Shown here piece after piece: positions 35,319 through 44,331 of a stretch of DNA of 64,000 bases. The stretch covers positions 1,308,705-1,372,704 of the forward strand of contig NZ_KI783301.1 of assembly GCF_000510645.1 (NCBI RefSeq), in the 5' to 3' direction. The DNA comes from Thermicanus aegyptius DSM 12793 (GTDB lineage Bacteria > Bacillota > Bacilli > Thermicanales > Thermicanaceae). The position numbers were made by a program, and so were the translations under genes. The notes under the pieces were generated by a model. That model did not search any database. It had not been told where the DNA came from and was given only the letters and a program-made list of their open reading frames with translations. Within the stretch, counting starts at the first letter, position 1, and each line of letters opens with the position of its first letter.

Positions 35319-35708
35319 ATGGAAATCATGCAAATCGTGGGTCTTGGCATCGTCGCCACGGTACTGAGCCTCGTCGTGAAGGAGAAAAGACCTGATTTTG
35401 CCTTTATGATCTCCGCACTGGCAGGGATTGCCATCTTCCTTTATATTCTCGGTCCCATCGGCAAAGTGATCACCCTATTACAACGGCTTGCCTTCGATGC
35501 CCATGTAAATCTCATCTTTCTAGAGACGGTGTTAAAGATCATCGGGATTGCCTATATTGCAGAATTTGGTGCTCAGATTACCCGGGACGCAGGGGAAGGT
35601 TCCATCGCCGCCAAGATTGAGCTGGGAGGGAAGATTCTCATCCTGATTCTCTCCATCCCGATCATTCAGTCGGTCATTGAAACCATTTTACGATTACTCC
35701 CTGCTTAA
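35319..35708 (+). CDS. spoIIIAD: Stage III sporulation protein AD
   Basis: 129 residues, about four spans. Family block FLETVLKIIGIAYIAEFGAQITRDAGEGSIAAKIELGGK is well preserved. It belongs to the channel's membrane platform. Confidence 0.95.
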   Translation: MEIMQIVGLGIVATVLSLVVKEKRPDFAFMISALAGIAIFLYILGPIGKVITLLQRLAFDAHVNLIFLETVLKIIGIAYIAEFGAQITRDAGEGSIAAKIELGGKILILILSIPIIQSVIETILRLLPA

Positions 35709-35721
35709 AAGGAGAGAAACG

Positions 35722-36888
35722 ATGAAAAGGACCCTCATCCTGTTCCTTCTTATCTGGCTGGGAGGAGGAGAGAATCTCTTTGCATCACCGGATCCGAACG
35801 AAATGCTGGTGAAGCAACAGCTGGAACATCTCAACCTTGATGAGATTGAGCAATATTGGCAGAAGTTATACCAGGATTATCACGGATTTCTTCCCGAGGT
35901 GAAATCACCCGGTTTAATCTCCTTGATGTTACAGCAAGAGAAGGGATTCTCCCTCCAAGGGGTATTGAACGGGTTTCTCCATTTCCTCTTTCATGAAATC
36001 ACCGTCAATGCGAAGCTTCTCGGTATGATCCTCCTCCTTACGATTTTTGCCTCCATATTGGAAAATATCCAAAGCTCCTTTGAACAGACCGCCGTGAGTA
36101 AAATCGCTTTTATCATCACTTTTCTCGTTCTCATGATTCTCGCCATGAACAGTTTTTCCGTGGCGATGAATTATGCGAAAGAGGCGATCAAGGGAATGAT
36201 GGATTTCATGATGGCCATTGTTCCTCTCTTGGTCACCTTAACCATTTCGATGGGAAATGTGGCGGCGGGAACTTTCTTCCACCCGTTCATCGTCGTTCTT
36301 GTTCATGCCAGTGGAACTCTTGTCTACTATTTTGTCTTTCCTCTGCTCTTTTTCTCCATTCTTCTTCAGTTGGTAAGCCATATCTCCCAAAAGTACAAGT
36401 TAACCCGCCTTGCCGGCCTCTTACGCAATATCGGATTAGGGACGTTGGGTATATTTATCACCGTTTTTTTATCCGTTCTCTCCTTTCAAGGGACAAGTAC
36501 TTCGATTTCGGATGGACTCGCTCTCCGTACCGCCAAGTATATGGCCGGGAATTTCGTTCCCGTTGTCGGACATCTATTTACCGATGCGGCGGAAACGGTG
36601 ATGGGAGCCTCCCTTCTTCTTAAAAATGCGGTAGGGATTACAGGGGTAGTCCTTCTCCTCTTTATGGCTGCCTTTCCGGCGATCAAAATATTGGTGATCA
36701 GCCTCATTTATCAGATAGCCGCCGCTCTTTTACAACCTTTGGGCGATCATCCCATGATTACCGCCCTTCATGATATCGGAAACGGAATGATGTTGATTTT
36801 CGGGGCTTTAGCTACGGTTTCCCTTATGTTTTTCCTTTCTCTTACCATCCTGATTGCTTCAGGAAACTTGGCGCTGATGATCCGGTAA
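35722..36888 (+). CDS. spoIIIAE: Stage III sporulation protein AE
   Basis: 388 residues. A signal sequence (KRTLILFLLIWLGGG) leads to an outside N-terminal domain, then about seven spans. Family segments: FSLQGVLNGFLHFLFHEI, SIPSLLVTL-like MAIVPLLVTLTISMGN and SDGLALRTAKYMAGNFVPVVGHLFTDAAETV. AAAAGGAGAG before ATG 35722. Largest membrane component of the complex. Confidence 0.95.
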   Translation: MKRTLILFLLIWLGGGENLFASPDPNEMLVKQQLEHLNLDEIEQYWQKLYQDYHGFLPEVKSPGLISLMLQQEKGFSLQGVLNGFLHFLFHEITVNAKLLGMILLLTIFASILENIQSSFEQTAVSKIAFIITFLVLMILAMNSFSVAMNYAKEAIKGMMDFMMAIVPLLVTLTISMGNVAAGTFFHPFIVVLVHASGTLVYYFVFPLLFFSILLQLVSHISQKYKLTRLAGLLRNIGLGTLGIFITVFLSVLSFQGTSTSISDGLALRTAKYMAGNFVPVVGHLFTDAAETVMGASLLLKNAVGITGVVLLLFMAAFPAIKILVISLIYQIAAALLQPLGDHPMITALHDIGNGMMLIFGALATVSLMFFLSLTILIASGNLALMIR

Positions 36889-36926
36889 GGTGGCCGAAAT
36901 TTCACGAAATATGGGGGGATCAGTCC

Positions 36927-37592
36927 ATGCTTTCTTCTCTTTCCGATTGGCTGAAGCAATTAATTTCCTTGGTCCTCTTGGCGACCATCGCCGATCTCCT
37001 CCTTCCCAATGCCAAGATCCAAAAATATACCAAGGTGGTGATCGGCCTTTTTATCCTCATTACGATGTTAAACCCCCTTTTGCAGGTTGTCAGCATAGGG
37101 AATCTCCCCGAAAAATGGATGGCGGAATCTTATCTCTTTCTAAAAGGGAAGGATGGGGAGACGAATTCCCTCGATGCCCAACAGATTGAAAAATTAAAAG
37201 CGGAGCAGGAAAAAGAAATGCTTGCCTACCTTTCCCGGAACTTGGCTTTTACCATCGAACAGGAACTAAAAGATCAGATGCAGGTAGAAAGCAAAGTGGA
37301 GGTAAACCTTACCTTTTCCGCAGAAAAGGAGCCGAAAATGGAAAAAATCTTGGTCTATTTATTAGGACAGGTTCATAAAAAGGATAACAAGGGAGAAGGG
37401 ATTATAGGAAAAGGCAACCCGATCACGCCCGTTGACCCCATTCGAATCAATGGAAGGGGGGAGCAAAGCCTTACGGTAAGCGGGGAAGAGACAGAAGAAA
37501 GCGCCGGAATCCGCTTCTTTCTGGAGAAAAGGTATGGGCTTCCTTCAGAACAAATTATTGTGGTAAAAGGGCAGGATCGTCCGAGCCAATAG
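36927..37592 (+). CDS. spoIIIAF: Stage III sporulation protein AF
   Basis: 221 residues. Two N-terminal spans (LISLVLLATIADLLLPNAKIQKYTKVVIGLFILITMLNPLL), then a soluble domain ending with a ring-forming beta-alpha-beta unit (ESAGIRFFLEKRYGLPSEQIIVV). Linker around residues 145-185 is less conserved. Confidence 0.94.
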   Translation: MLSSLSDWLKQLISLVLLATIADLLLPNAKIQKYTKVVIGLFILITMLNPLLQVVSIGNLPEKWMAESYLFLKGKDGETNSLDAQQIEKLKAEQEKEMLAYLSRNLAFTIEQELKDQMQVESKVEVNLTFSAEKEPKMEKILVYLLGQVHKKDNKGEGIIGKGNPITPVDPIRINGRGEQSLTVSGEETEESAGIRFFLEKRYGLPSEQIIVVKGQDRPSQ

Positions 37593-37604
37593 GGAGGAGA
37601 ATAA

Positions 37605-38186
37605 ATGGCTTCCAAATGGTCCATGGATCGGTGGCAGTGGATGATTATCCTCATTGGGCTGGCAGCAGGGCTGTTCCTAATGGGTTCCTTTTTCAAGGTT
37701 CAGGAGGAAAAGAATCTCCCGCCTCCTGTGGCTTCCGATGCCCAGGCTGTACAAGGGGAATCCGTAAAAGAATGGACGATGAAGGATTATGAAGAGTTCT
37801 ACGAAAATTCTCTGCGGGAGATCCTGGAGCAAATCGTCGGGGTGGGCCAGGTGACGGTCATGGTGAACCTCGATTCCACGGAGGAGAAGGTCTACCAAAC
37901 CAATCTACAGACGGGAAAACAGGTAACGGAAGAGAAGGATACCCAGGGAGGAACCCGCACGGTGGAAGATATGACACAAAATTCGCAAGTCGTCACCGTC
38001 ACGGGCGGAGGAGGAGAACAGCCCATCGTGGTGAAAACGGTAAAACCAAAAATCAGAGGGGTTGTAGTTGTGGCGAACGGTGTGGAGAATATGCAGGTGA
38101 AGGCTTGGATCTTTGATGTGATTGAGCGCTCTTTAGATGTTCCACCCCACCGTATTTCGATTGTTCCGCGGAAAAAAGGAAATTAA
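37605..38186 (+). CDS. spoIIIAG: Stage III sporulation protein AG
   Basis: 193 residues: short cytosolic start, one span (WMIILIGLAAGLFLMGSFF), then the ring-building motif (YEENSLREILEQIVGVGQVTVMVNLDST-type) and an insert before KIRGVVVVANG. SpoIIIAG forms a 30-fold ring in the space between the two sporulation membranes in B. subtilis. Confidence 0.95.
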   Translation: MASKWSMDRWQWMIILIGLAAGLFLMGSFFKVQEEKNLPPPVASDAQAVQGESVKEWTMKDYEEFYENSLREILEQIVGVGQVTVMVNLDSTEEKVYQTNLQTGKQVTEEKDTQGGTRTVEDMTQNSQVVTVTGGGGEQPIVVKTVKPKIRGVVVVANGVENMQVKAWIFDVIERSLDVPPHRISIVPRKKGN

Positions 38187-38207
38187 TTTTACGTTGGAGG
38201 GATTTTC

Positions 38208-38822
38208 ATGTCACTTAAAAAGCAGACCGTATGGCTACTAACGATGCTTACGTTGATGGTTGTCTTGTCCGCTTATTATCTCTTCTATGGGGAGGTAAAA
38301 CCGATTGATGTTGCAAATCCCGATACTCAGACGGAGAAGGGGAAAACGGATGGAGATGGGGGAACAAAGCCCAATGAGGAGGTAGGAGCAACGGGAATGA
38401 ATGACCCATCGGGAATGGGGATAACTCCCGATCCCACCTCCGGCATTCAGATTGAGACGGCCCCTTCTACTTCCACCGAGGATTTCTTCGCCTCTCTCCG
38501 TTTAGAACGGGATCAGGCGAGGGCACAAATGATGGAGCAATACTACAATATTGTATCGGCCAATCAGGATAAAGAACAAGTGAAGGAAGCATCGGCCAAA
38601 TTGGATGAACTGCAGAATATGGAAAGCAACGAACAGACGGTGGAATCCCTTATCAAGGCGGAAGGTTTCCCCGATGCGGTCGTCATTGCTTCTCGGGAGA
38701 AGGTAAACGTGATCGTCCAAGCCAAAGAGCTGAAGGAGGATCAAGTGGTAACCATCATAAACCTCGTCTCGAAAAACATGAACGTACCGGGGACATCGGT
38801 CATCGTAAGTTCGCGACAATAG
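38208..38822 (+). CDS. spoIIIAH: Stage III sporulation protein AH
   Basis: 204 residues: N-terminal span (TVWLLTMLTLMVVLSAYYLFYG), a low-complexity linker rich in G, T, P and E (about 30-85), and the SpoIIQ-binding YscJ-like domain (LRLERDQARAQMMEQYYNIV and later VESLIKAEGFPDAVVIA). Last gene of the operon, followed by a strong terminator. Confidence 0.96.
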   Translation: MSLKKQTVWLLTMLTLMVVLSAYYLFYGEVKPIDVANPDTQTEKGKTDGDGGTKPNEEVGATGMNDPSGMGITPDPTSGIQIETAPSTSTEDFFASLRLERDQARAQMMEQYYNIVSANQDKEQVKEASAKLDELQNMESNEQTVESLIKAEGFPDAVVIASREKVNVIVQAKELKEDQVVTIINLVSKNMNVPGTSVIVSSRQ

Positions 38823-38856
38823 TTCATGTTGGATGAAGTAACCGCCGCAGCTGATC

Positions 38857-38889
38857 AAAGACTGTAGGTTAGAATCTACAGTCTTTTTT
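38857..38889 (+). terminator. Terminator of the spoIIIA operon
   Basis: AAAGACTGTAG (38857-38867) pairs with CTACAGTCTTT (38876-38886), followed by more T. Between it and the next promoter (to 39165) I see no gene, only AT-rich sequence. Confidence 0.92.
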
Positions 38890-39112
38890 GTGAAGAAGGT
38901 ACATATTTTTCCATTTTGGTCACGGAAGAACATGAGCCTGGTTGCCTTATCCTCGGTGATGAGGTAATTCGTTAAAATGAATATCGTTATAGAAATCAAT
39001 GGAACGAAAGTTGTTCTTTTTTAATCAAGGAACGGGGGAGCTACCCTCAAAAAAGTTATTTCTTCTTGATGACCACCTCACCTCAATTGATCGCCATCTG
39101 TTGCTATTGTCG

Positions 39113-39133
39113 AAAATGATCGAAAATCATTTT
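39113..39133. repeat. Operator-like inverted repeat before the MFS promoter
   Basis: AAAATGAT (39113-39120) and ATCATTTT (39126-39133) around CGAAA. It lies 32 bases upstream of the -35 element; possibly a binding site for an unlinked regulator. Confidence 0.4.
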
Positions 39134-39165
39134 TATTTTTATCATCATGAAAAGATTAAAAAGTA

Positions 39166-39195
39166 TTGACTTTCCCCATTTGGATTGGTTAGAAT
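39166..39195 (+). promoter_or_regulatory. Sigma-A promoter of the MFS cassette
   Basis: TTGACT (39166-39171), 18 bases, TAGAAT (39190-39195). It leaves a long leader of about 240 bases before the MFS start. Confidence 0.6.
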
Positions 39196-39274
39196 GATCT
39201 CAAGAATTTCCTTTTTAAATAAATATAAGTAATTATCTTTGTTGTATATTTTACTCGCATTTCAATTTACATAG

Positions 39275-39436
39275 GTGTGGGTTGCGTACATCGGGTGCAT
39301 GCCGGTTTCTCCACAGGAATATGAAGGGGAAAAAGCTTGTTTTGGACGACCCACGGTGCGTGTGGTGCACAATGGCCCTTTCTTTGTTCCGGGGACCGGA
39401 ATCTGGGCCACGACTGAAATAACGGATTGGAGATGA
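39275..39436 (+). CDS. Possible leader peptide or gene fragment
   Basis: An open frame of 53 codons from GTG 39275 (45 from ATG 39299) ends in TGA at 39434-39436, six bases before the GTG of the MFS gene. No good ribosome binding site was seen. Its end overlaps the MFS ribosome binding region (GGAGATGATG), so its translation would affect that of the pump. It may instead be the remnant of another gene. Composition is as GC-rich as the MFS gene and unlike the AT-rich DNA just upstream. Confidence 0.3.
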   Translation: MWVAYIGCMPVSPQEYEGEKACFGRPTVRVVHNGPFFVPGTGIWATTEITDWR

Positions 39437-39442
39437 TGTGGA

Positions 39443-40720
39443 GTGAGCCCGGAAAGTGAAGTTTTATCCGCAACCCAAAAGAAACCGTCCTATCGGAGTC
39501 TTCTTGCCCACGGCAATTACAGGCTGCTCTTGTCCTCGCAAGTGATTTCAGCGATTGGAGACGGCGTGTATGCGCTCGCGCTTATTTGGATGATGAAGAT
39601 CATGACAGGAAGCGCGCTATTGATGTCCATCCTGCTTGCGGCCGAAATCGTTCCCCTCATTCTGGTGGGCTTGTTTGCAGGCATCATCGTCGATCGGGGG
39701 AACAAAAAAAAGATGATGATCTGGAACGACATTTTTCGGGGGGCCGTTGTTTCGTTGCTCGTTTTGCTGTGGATGGTTGACTGGCTAGAGCCATACACAC
39801 TTATCATTGCAGCCGTCCTATTGTCGTCGAGTACCGCTTTTTATGCTCCATCCCGCATGGTATCGGTGCGAACCATTGTTCCGGAAGACCACATGGTACA
39901 GGCGCAGAGTCTGTCGCAAATCGCGCAAACCGTGGTCGGATTGAGCGCGCCGGCGATCGGAGCCTGGTTGATCCACATGGGGATATCTTATGCGTTCATT
40001 GTGAACGCCGCGAGCTTCTTTATTTCAAGCCTCCTCATTTCATTGATCCGCAACGAACAGCTTTCGCATGGGTCCGGGAAAGGAACGTTAAATCTGAATA
40101 GGATGATGTCCGATTTCAAAGAAGGCCTCAGGACGATTACCTCCCATCCGTTGCTTAGAAGCCTGGTCCAATATATCGTGCTCATTAATTTCATGCTTGC
40201 CCCCACATCGCTCCTGTTTCCGCTGATCGTGACGGATGCGTCCGAATTGGCTGTGCTCGAGACCAGTTTCTTTATCGGCATTGCGGTCGGGGCGTTGTTG
40301 ATCAACTTTTTGAGCGCGTGGCCGCCTGTCGCTTCGTTGGCGTTCGGAATCGGGCTTATGCTGATCGGACTCGGCGCACTCTATTGGGATCTTGGGCTAT
40401 ATTTTGCGGCGATGTTCGTTTTTGTGGCCGGACTCGGCAGCCCGATGGCCAACGTTACCTTGCAGACACTCTTTATTTTAAAGGTACCCCGAGAGACGCT
40501 CGGGCGTGCCGGAAGCATGATGAAGGTTCTTTTGGAAGCGGCGCGCCCCACGTCGATGCTGCTCGCAGGGGCGCTCATCACGTGGATTCCCTTGCGCAGC
40601 TTTTTCGCCGTGATGGCGCTTCTTGGACTCATCATTGTCGGCCTGATGGTGTTAAATCCCGCGATTCGAAGCGATAAGGAAGTTCAGACGGCCCAACCGT
40701 CCGGTCTTGAAAAAAGCTAG
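39443..40720 (+). CDS. MFS transporter (macrolide-efflux-like, DHA3)
   Basis: 12-span major facilitator of 425 residues. Family marks: NYRLLLSSQVISAIGDGVYALALIWMM in span 1, LFAGIIVDRGNKKKMMIWNDIFRGAVV (motif A-like) and TAFYAPSRMVSVRTIVPEDHMVQAQSLSQIAQT, as in the enterobactin/macrolide exporter group. Substrate unknown. Codon use is richer in GCG, CGC and CTC than its neighbours, and it splits spoIIIA from accB, which are closely linked in B. subtilis; both point to horizontal gain. GTG start after GGAGATGATG. Confidence 0.88.
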   Translation: MSPESEVLSATQKKPSYRSLLAHGNYRLLLSSQVISAIGDGVYALALIWMMKIMTGSALLMSILLAAEIVPLILVGLFAGIIVDRGNKKKMMIWNDIFRGAVVSLLVLLWMVDWLEPYTLIIAAVLLSSSTAFYAPSRMVSVRTIVPEDHMVQAQSLSQIAQTVVGLSAPAIGAWLIHMGISYAFIVNAASFFISSLLISLIRNEQLSHGSGKGTLNLNRMMSDFKEGLRTITSHPLLRSLVQYIVLINFMLAPTSLLFPLIVTDASELAVLETSFFIGIAVGALLINFLSAWPPVASLAFGIGLMLIGLGALYWDLGLYFAAMFVFVAGLGSPMANVTLQTLFILKVPRETLGRAGSMMKVLLEAARPTSMLLAGALITWIPLRSFFAVMALLGLIIVGLMVLNPAIRSDKEVQTAQPSGLEKS

Positions 40721-40843
40721 CGGGAAGGTTGTGTAAACATGTTTCGCTAGGTGCGTCCTTTCGTGAGGTAGAACGATCGATTTTGGGTATTCATATTCAG
40801 CCGGCTTGCTCGCATTTGGAGGATATACTTCAATGCGATGGTG

Positions 40844-40872
40844 AAGCTCCGTGAAACATCGGAGCTTTTTTC
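40844..40872 (+). terminator. Terminator of the MFS gene
   Basis: AAGCTCCG (40844-40851) pairs with CGGAGCTT (40860-40867), followed by TTTTTCC. Confidence 0.85.
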
Positions 40873-41015
40873 CGTGGCGAATGGTTCCCCTTTCCCATCT
40901 CGTGCCCACAGACCAGGGTGTTTTTCCGGGTGTGAAGCGTCAATCACCTGTTCACTCTTGTCCCAGTCTGTTATAATAATGAAAATACCTATAACGCCGG
41001 GAGTGATTGAAGCCT

Positions 41016-41534
41016 ATGTTGAAGATCCATGAAATCAGAGAAATCATCCGTTTAATGGATCAATCGGGAATTACCCATTTGGAGCTGGAATTAGAAGGGG
41101 ACAGGCTCCTTCTCAAAAAAGAGAAGGAGATCTCTCCGGTGGTTGAGAAAGAACGAGTACAGCCGGGACTTCCCATTCTATCTGAAAAATCTGCTGCCTC
41201 CACTCAACTCCCTAAAGAAGAGAACGCTTTCACCCCCCCTCCGGCTCTCGTAAAAAAAGAGGAGAAACCTCTGGAAACGGAGACGGAAGAGAATTTCAAG
41301 AAGATCACCTCTCCCATGGTGGGAACCTTTTATGCAGCCCCTAACCCGGATGCGAAACCCTATGTGACGGTCGGGGATTATGTGGAGCCGCATACCATCG
41401 TCTGTATTATTGAGGCGATGAAACTTTTTAACGAGATTGAGGCGGATGTCCGGGGACAAATCGTCAAAGTCCTGGTGGAAAACGGACAACTGGTTGAATA
41501 TGGCCAGCCTTTATTTCTGGTGAAGGCGGAATAG
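41016..41534 (+). CDS. accB: Acetyl-CoA carboxylase biotin carboxyl carrier protein
   Basis: Carries the biotin that moves CO2 from AccC to the transferase for malonyl-CoA synthesis. 172 residues: N-terminal dimerisation helix (MLKIHEIREIIRLMD), a P/E/K-rich linker (about 45-90) and the biotinyl domain with biotinylated K136 in IIEAMKLFNE. A TTG nine bases upstream is in frame; ATG 41016 matches known AccB starts. A TATAAT at 40972-40977 is probably the -10. Followed by accC after 12 bases. Confidence 0.96.
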   Translation: MLKIHEIREIIRLMDQSGITHLELELEGDRLLLKKEKEISPVVEKERVQPGLPILSEKSAASTQLPKEENAFTPPPALVKKEEKPLETETEENFKKITSPMVGTFYAAPNPDAKPYVTVGDYVEPHTIVCIIEAMKLFNEIEADVRGQIVKVLVENGQLVEYGQPLFLVKAE

Positions 41535-41546
41535 GGGAGGGATAAT

Positions 41547-42896
41547 GTGTTTAAAAAGATCTTAGTGGCCAATCGGGGAGAGATCGCCGTCCGCATCATT
41601 CGCGCGGCGAGGGAGATGGGCATCCAGACGGTGGCCATCTATTCGGAAGCGGATCGAGATGCCCTCCATGTTCGCCTCGCCGATGAGGCCTATTGCATCG
41701 GTCCCGCTTCATCCAAAGAGAGTTACCTAAATCTGACCAACATCATGAGTCTCGCTACCATTTTGGGCGTAGACGCCATTCATCCAGGTTATGGTTTTTT
41801 GGCAGAGAATGCCCATTTCTCCGAATTGTGTGAGGAATGCGGGATCGTCTTTATCGGTCCCAAAAAAGAATCGATTGAAAAAATGGGAGATAAGTCGACG
41901 GCGAAGGAAACCATGAGGGCGGTCGGCGTCCCGACGGTACCGGGAACGGAAGGGTTGGTGGAGGATGCCGAGGAAGCCTTTAAAATAGCCGAAGAAATCG
42001 GATATCCCGTGATCATTAAAGCGACTGCAGGTGGCGGAGGCAAAGGAATGCGGGTTGCCTATTCGAAGGAAGAACTGGAGAAATCCCTCTCTATGGCCCA
42101 AAAGGAAGCGGAGACCGCCTTTGGCAATCCCGGCGTTTATCTGGAAAAATATGTAGAGGAACCCCGGCATGTGGAGATTCAGATTATGGCGGATCGGCAT
42201 GGAAATGTGATTCATCTAGGAGAGAGAGATTGTTCCATCCAGCGACGCCATCAGAAATTGGTGGAAGAGACGCCTTCTCCTGCCCTAACGGATGAATTGA
42301 GGGAGAAGATGGGAAAAGCCGCTGTTCTAGCTGCAAAGGCGGTTGACTATGTGGGAGCGGGAACCGTGGAATTTCTCTTAGATAAACATGGACATTTTTA
42401 TTTTATGGAGATGAATACGCGGGTACAGGTAGAGCATCCTGTGACGGAGATGGTGACAGGCATTGATATCATCAAGGAAATGATCCGGGTGGCGGCAGGG
42501 GAGCCCTTGTCGGTAAAACAGGAAGAGGTGAGGATCCGGGGATGGGCGATGGAATGCCGTATTAATGCGGAGGATCCCGAAAGAAACTTCTTACCTACTC
42601 CCGGGGAGATTGAAGATTATCTCCCTGCCGGAGGCTTTGGGGTGCGGGTGGATAGCGCCGTCTATTCAGGCTATCGGATTCCGCCGTATTACGACTCCAT
42701 GATCGCTAAGTTGATCGTCTGGGCTCCAACCAGAGAAGAGGCGATTGAACGGATGAAAAGGGCCCTGCAGGAGATGATCATCTCCGGGAAAGGGGTTCAT
42801 ACCACCATTCCTTTTCACCTCCGCCTCTTAGAACATGAGAAATTTCGAGCGGGCCAATTTGATACCCGTTTTTTGGAGAAGGAGAAGTTTCTTTAA
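41547..42896 (+). CDS. accC: Acetyl-CoA carboxylase biotin carboxylase subunit
   Basis: ATP-grasp enzyme that carboxylates biotin on AccB. 449 residues. [22 protein letters not shown], glycine-rich [42 protein letters not shown] and the catalytic region [21 protein letters not shown] start after GGGGAGGGATAAT. Confidence 0.97.
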   Translation: MFKKILVANRGEIAVRIIRAAREMGIQTVAIYSEADRDALHVRLADEAYCIGPASSKESYLNLTNIMSLATILGVDAIHPGYGFLAENAHFSELCEECGIVFIGPKKESIEKMGDKSTAKETMRAVGVPTVPGTEGLVEDAEEAFKIAEEIGYPVIIKATAGGGGKGMRVAYSKEELEKSLSMAQKEAETAFGNPGVYLEKYVEEPRHVEIQIMADRHGNVIHLGERDCSIQRRHQKLVEETPSPALTDELREKMGKAAVLAAKAVDYVGAGTVEFLLDKHGHFYFMEMNTRVQVEHPVTEMVTGIDIIKEMIRVAAGEPLSVKQEEVRIRGWAMECRINAEDPERNFLPTPGEIEDYLPAGGFGVRVDSAVYSGYRIPPYYDSMIAKLIVWAPTREEAIERMKRALQEMIISGKGVHTTIPFHLRLLEHEKFRAGQFDTRFLEKEKFL

Positions 42897-42933
42897 GGAG
42901 AGATCCCGGAAACGGGGACAGGAGTTGTGGAGA

Positions 42934-43533
42934 ATGAAAGCAACGGCGTGCCTTTTGGCGGGGGGAAAATCGCAGCGGATGGGCAGGAACAAAGCCCTCC
43001 TTCCCATGGGAGAGATGAAAAATATGGAGCGGATCATTCAAAAGCTTCATCCCTATTTTGAAGAGATGCTCCTCATCGCCAATGAACCGGAAGAATTTAA
43101 AGAGTTTGGCCTTCCCATCTTTTCTGATCGGTATCCGGGGAAAGGACCCTTGGCCGGGATTCATGCAGGTTTAATTTCTTCTTCCCATGAGGCAAATCTT
43201 ATGGTCGCGTGCGATATGCCTTTCGTATCCGGCGAGTTGGCCGCATTTCTCATCAAGCTTTCCGAAGGGTATGAGGCGGTTGTACCCCGCGTCGGGGGGG
43301 TGTTGAACCCCCTCTTTGCGGTTTACCGCCGTTCTCTGATCGGGAAGGCTGATCGCGCCTTGCAGGAAGGGAAATTAAAGTTGACCGATTTTCTCTCTAC
43401 ACTTCATGTCCGTTTCGTTGACGAAACGGACTTACCCTCTTTCCCGGATCTTCGTTGGATTCTCTTTAATATGAATACCCCCGCAGAATATGAGATGGCA
43501 AAGAAACGTCTTTCTCTTCTTAATCCCTCGTGA
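42934..43533 (+). CDS. mobA: Molybdenum cofactor guanylyltransferase
   Basis: Links GMP to molybdopterin. 199 residues, nucleotidyltransferase fold with ACLLAGGKSQRMGRNKALLPMG at the N-terminus (GTP-binding loop) and MVACDMPFVSGEL (metal-binding DMP). Upstream ATG 42835 lies inside accC, so ATG 42934 is preferred. No other moco genes are nearby, so its presence after accC is unusual. It overlaps the convergent racemase gene by 14 bases. Confidence 0.9.
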   Translation: MKATACLLAGGKSQRMGRNKALLPMGEMKNMERIIQKLHPYFEEMLLIANEPEEFKEFGLPIFSDRYPGKGPLAGIHAGLISSSHEANLMVACDMPFVSGELAAFLIKLSEGYEAVVPRVGGVLNPLFAVYRRSLIGKADRALQEGKLKLTDFLSTLHVRFVDETDLPSFPDLRWILFNMNTPAEYEMAKKRLSLLNPS

Positions 43534-44218
43534 GCGCATATTCCACCGCAGCCTCTGCGTGAATCAGCGTAGTGTCAAAGATGGGCACCGATACGTCTTC
43601 CTGCTTAATGAGTAACCCAATCTCCGTACAACCGAGGATGATTCCTTCTGCTCCTTGTTCGACCAATCGCTTTATCGTCGCCAGATAAGCCTCTTTGGAC
43701 GAATCGCAGATTTCTCCCAGACAAAGTTCATGGTAGATCACATGATGAATCATTTCCCGTTCCTCATCATAAGGAACAATCACTTCCAGACCATGTTTCT
43801 TTATTAATCGCCCTTTATAGAAGTCTTGCTCCATCGTAAAACGGGTTCCCAAGAGCCCTACTTTTTTTAGTCCTGCATTTTTAATTCGTCCAGCGGTGGC
43901 ATCGGCAATATGAAGGAATGGGATCTGAATCGCCTTTTCCATCTCATCCGCCATTTTATGCATCGTGTTGGTGCAAAGGAGGAGGAAATCGGCCCCTCCC
44001 CTTTCCACGCGTTTTGCCGCTTCCACCATGAGTTTCGTTAAACTTTCCCAATCTCCTTCATGTTGAAGGCGCTCAATTTCCTCAAAATCGACCGAGTAAA
44101 GGACGAGTTCCGCAGAATGGAAGCCGCCAAGTTTTTCTTTTACCTTTTGATTTAGGATACGATAATATTCCATCGTGGATTCCCAACTCATACCGCCGAT
44201 CAGACCGATCGTTTTCAT
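43520..44218 (-). CDS. Aspartate/glutamate racemase family protein
   Basis: 232 residues, cofactor-independent two-base racemase family. Cysteines of the active site in LLLCTNTMHKMAD and IILGCTEIGLLI; start TIGLIGGMSWESTMEYYRILN is typical of the YgeA/RacX-like aspartate racemase group. True substrate unknown. It might feed D-amino acids to the cell wall together with Dat at 17.4 kb. Confidence 0.9.
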   Translation of the reverse strand: MKTIGLIGGMSWESTMEYYRILNQKVKEKLGGFHSAELVLYSVDFEEIERLQHEGDWESLTKLMVEAAKRVERGGADFLLLCTNTMHKMADEMEKAIQIPFLHIADATAGRIKNAGLKKVGLLGTRFTMEQDFYKGRLIKKHGLEVIVPYDEEREMIHHVIYHELCLGEICDSSKEAYLATIKRLVEQGAEGIILGCTEIGLLIKQEDVSVPIFDTTLIHAEAAVEYALTRD

Positions 44219-44331
44219 ATGTTCTTATTCTCCTCTCTCTATGAATCATGTGAATCTTCGATTCCTTTAGATCGATCATATGGATCTTTAGGGGCCATTT
44301 TTCTACGTGATTGGGAAGAAAAGGGAAAGGA

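Noticed and set aside
38502-38999. Minus-strand frame of 165 codons after spoIIIAH
   Set aside because: Most of it is antisense to spoIIIAH and it crosses the operon's terminator. Its first 50 residues look protein-like but have no ribosome binding site.
39299-39436. The leader frame as a normal gene
   Set aside because: No ribosome binding site and no recognisable family; kept only as a possible leader or remnant at low confidence.
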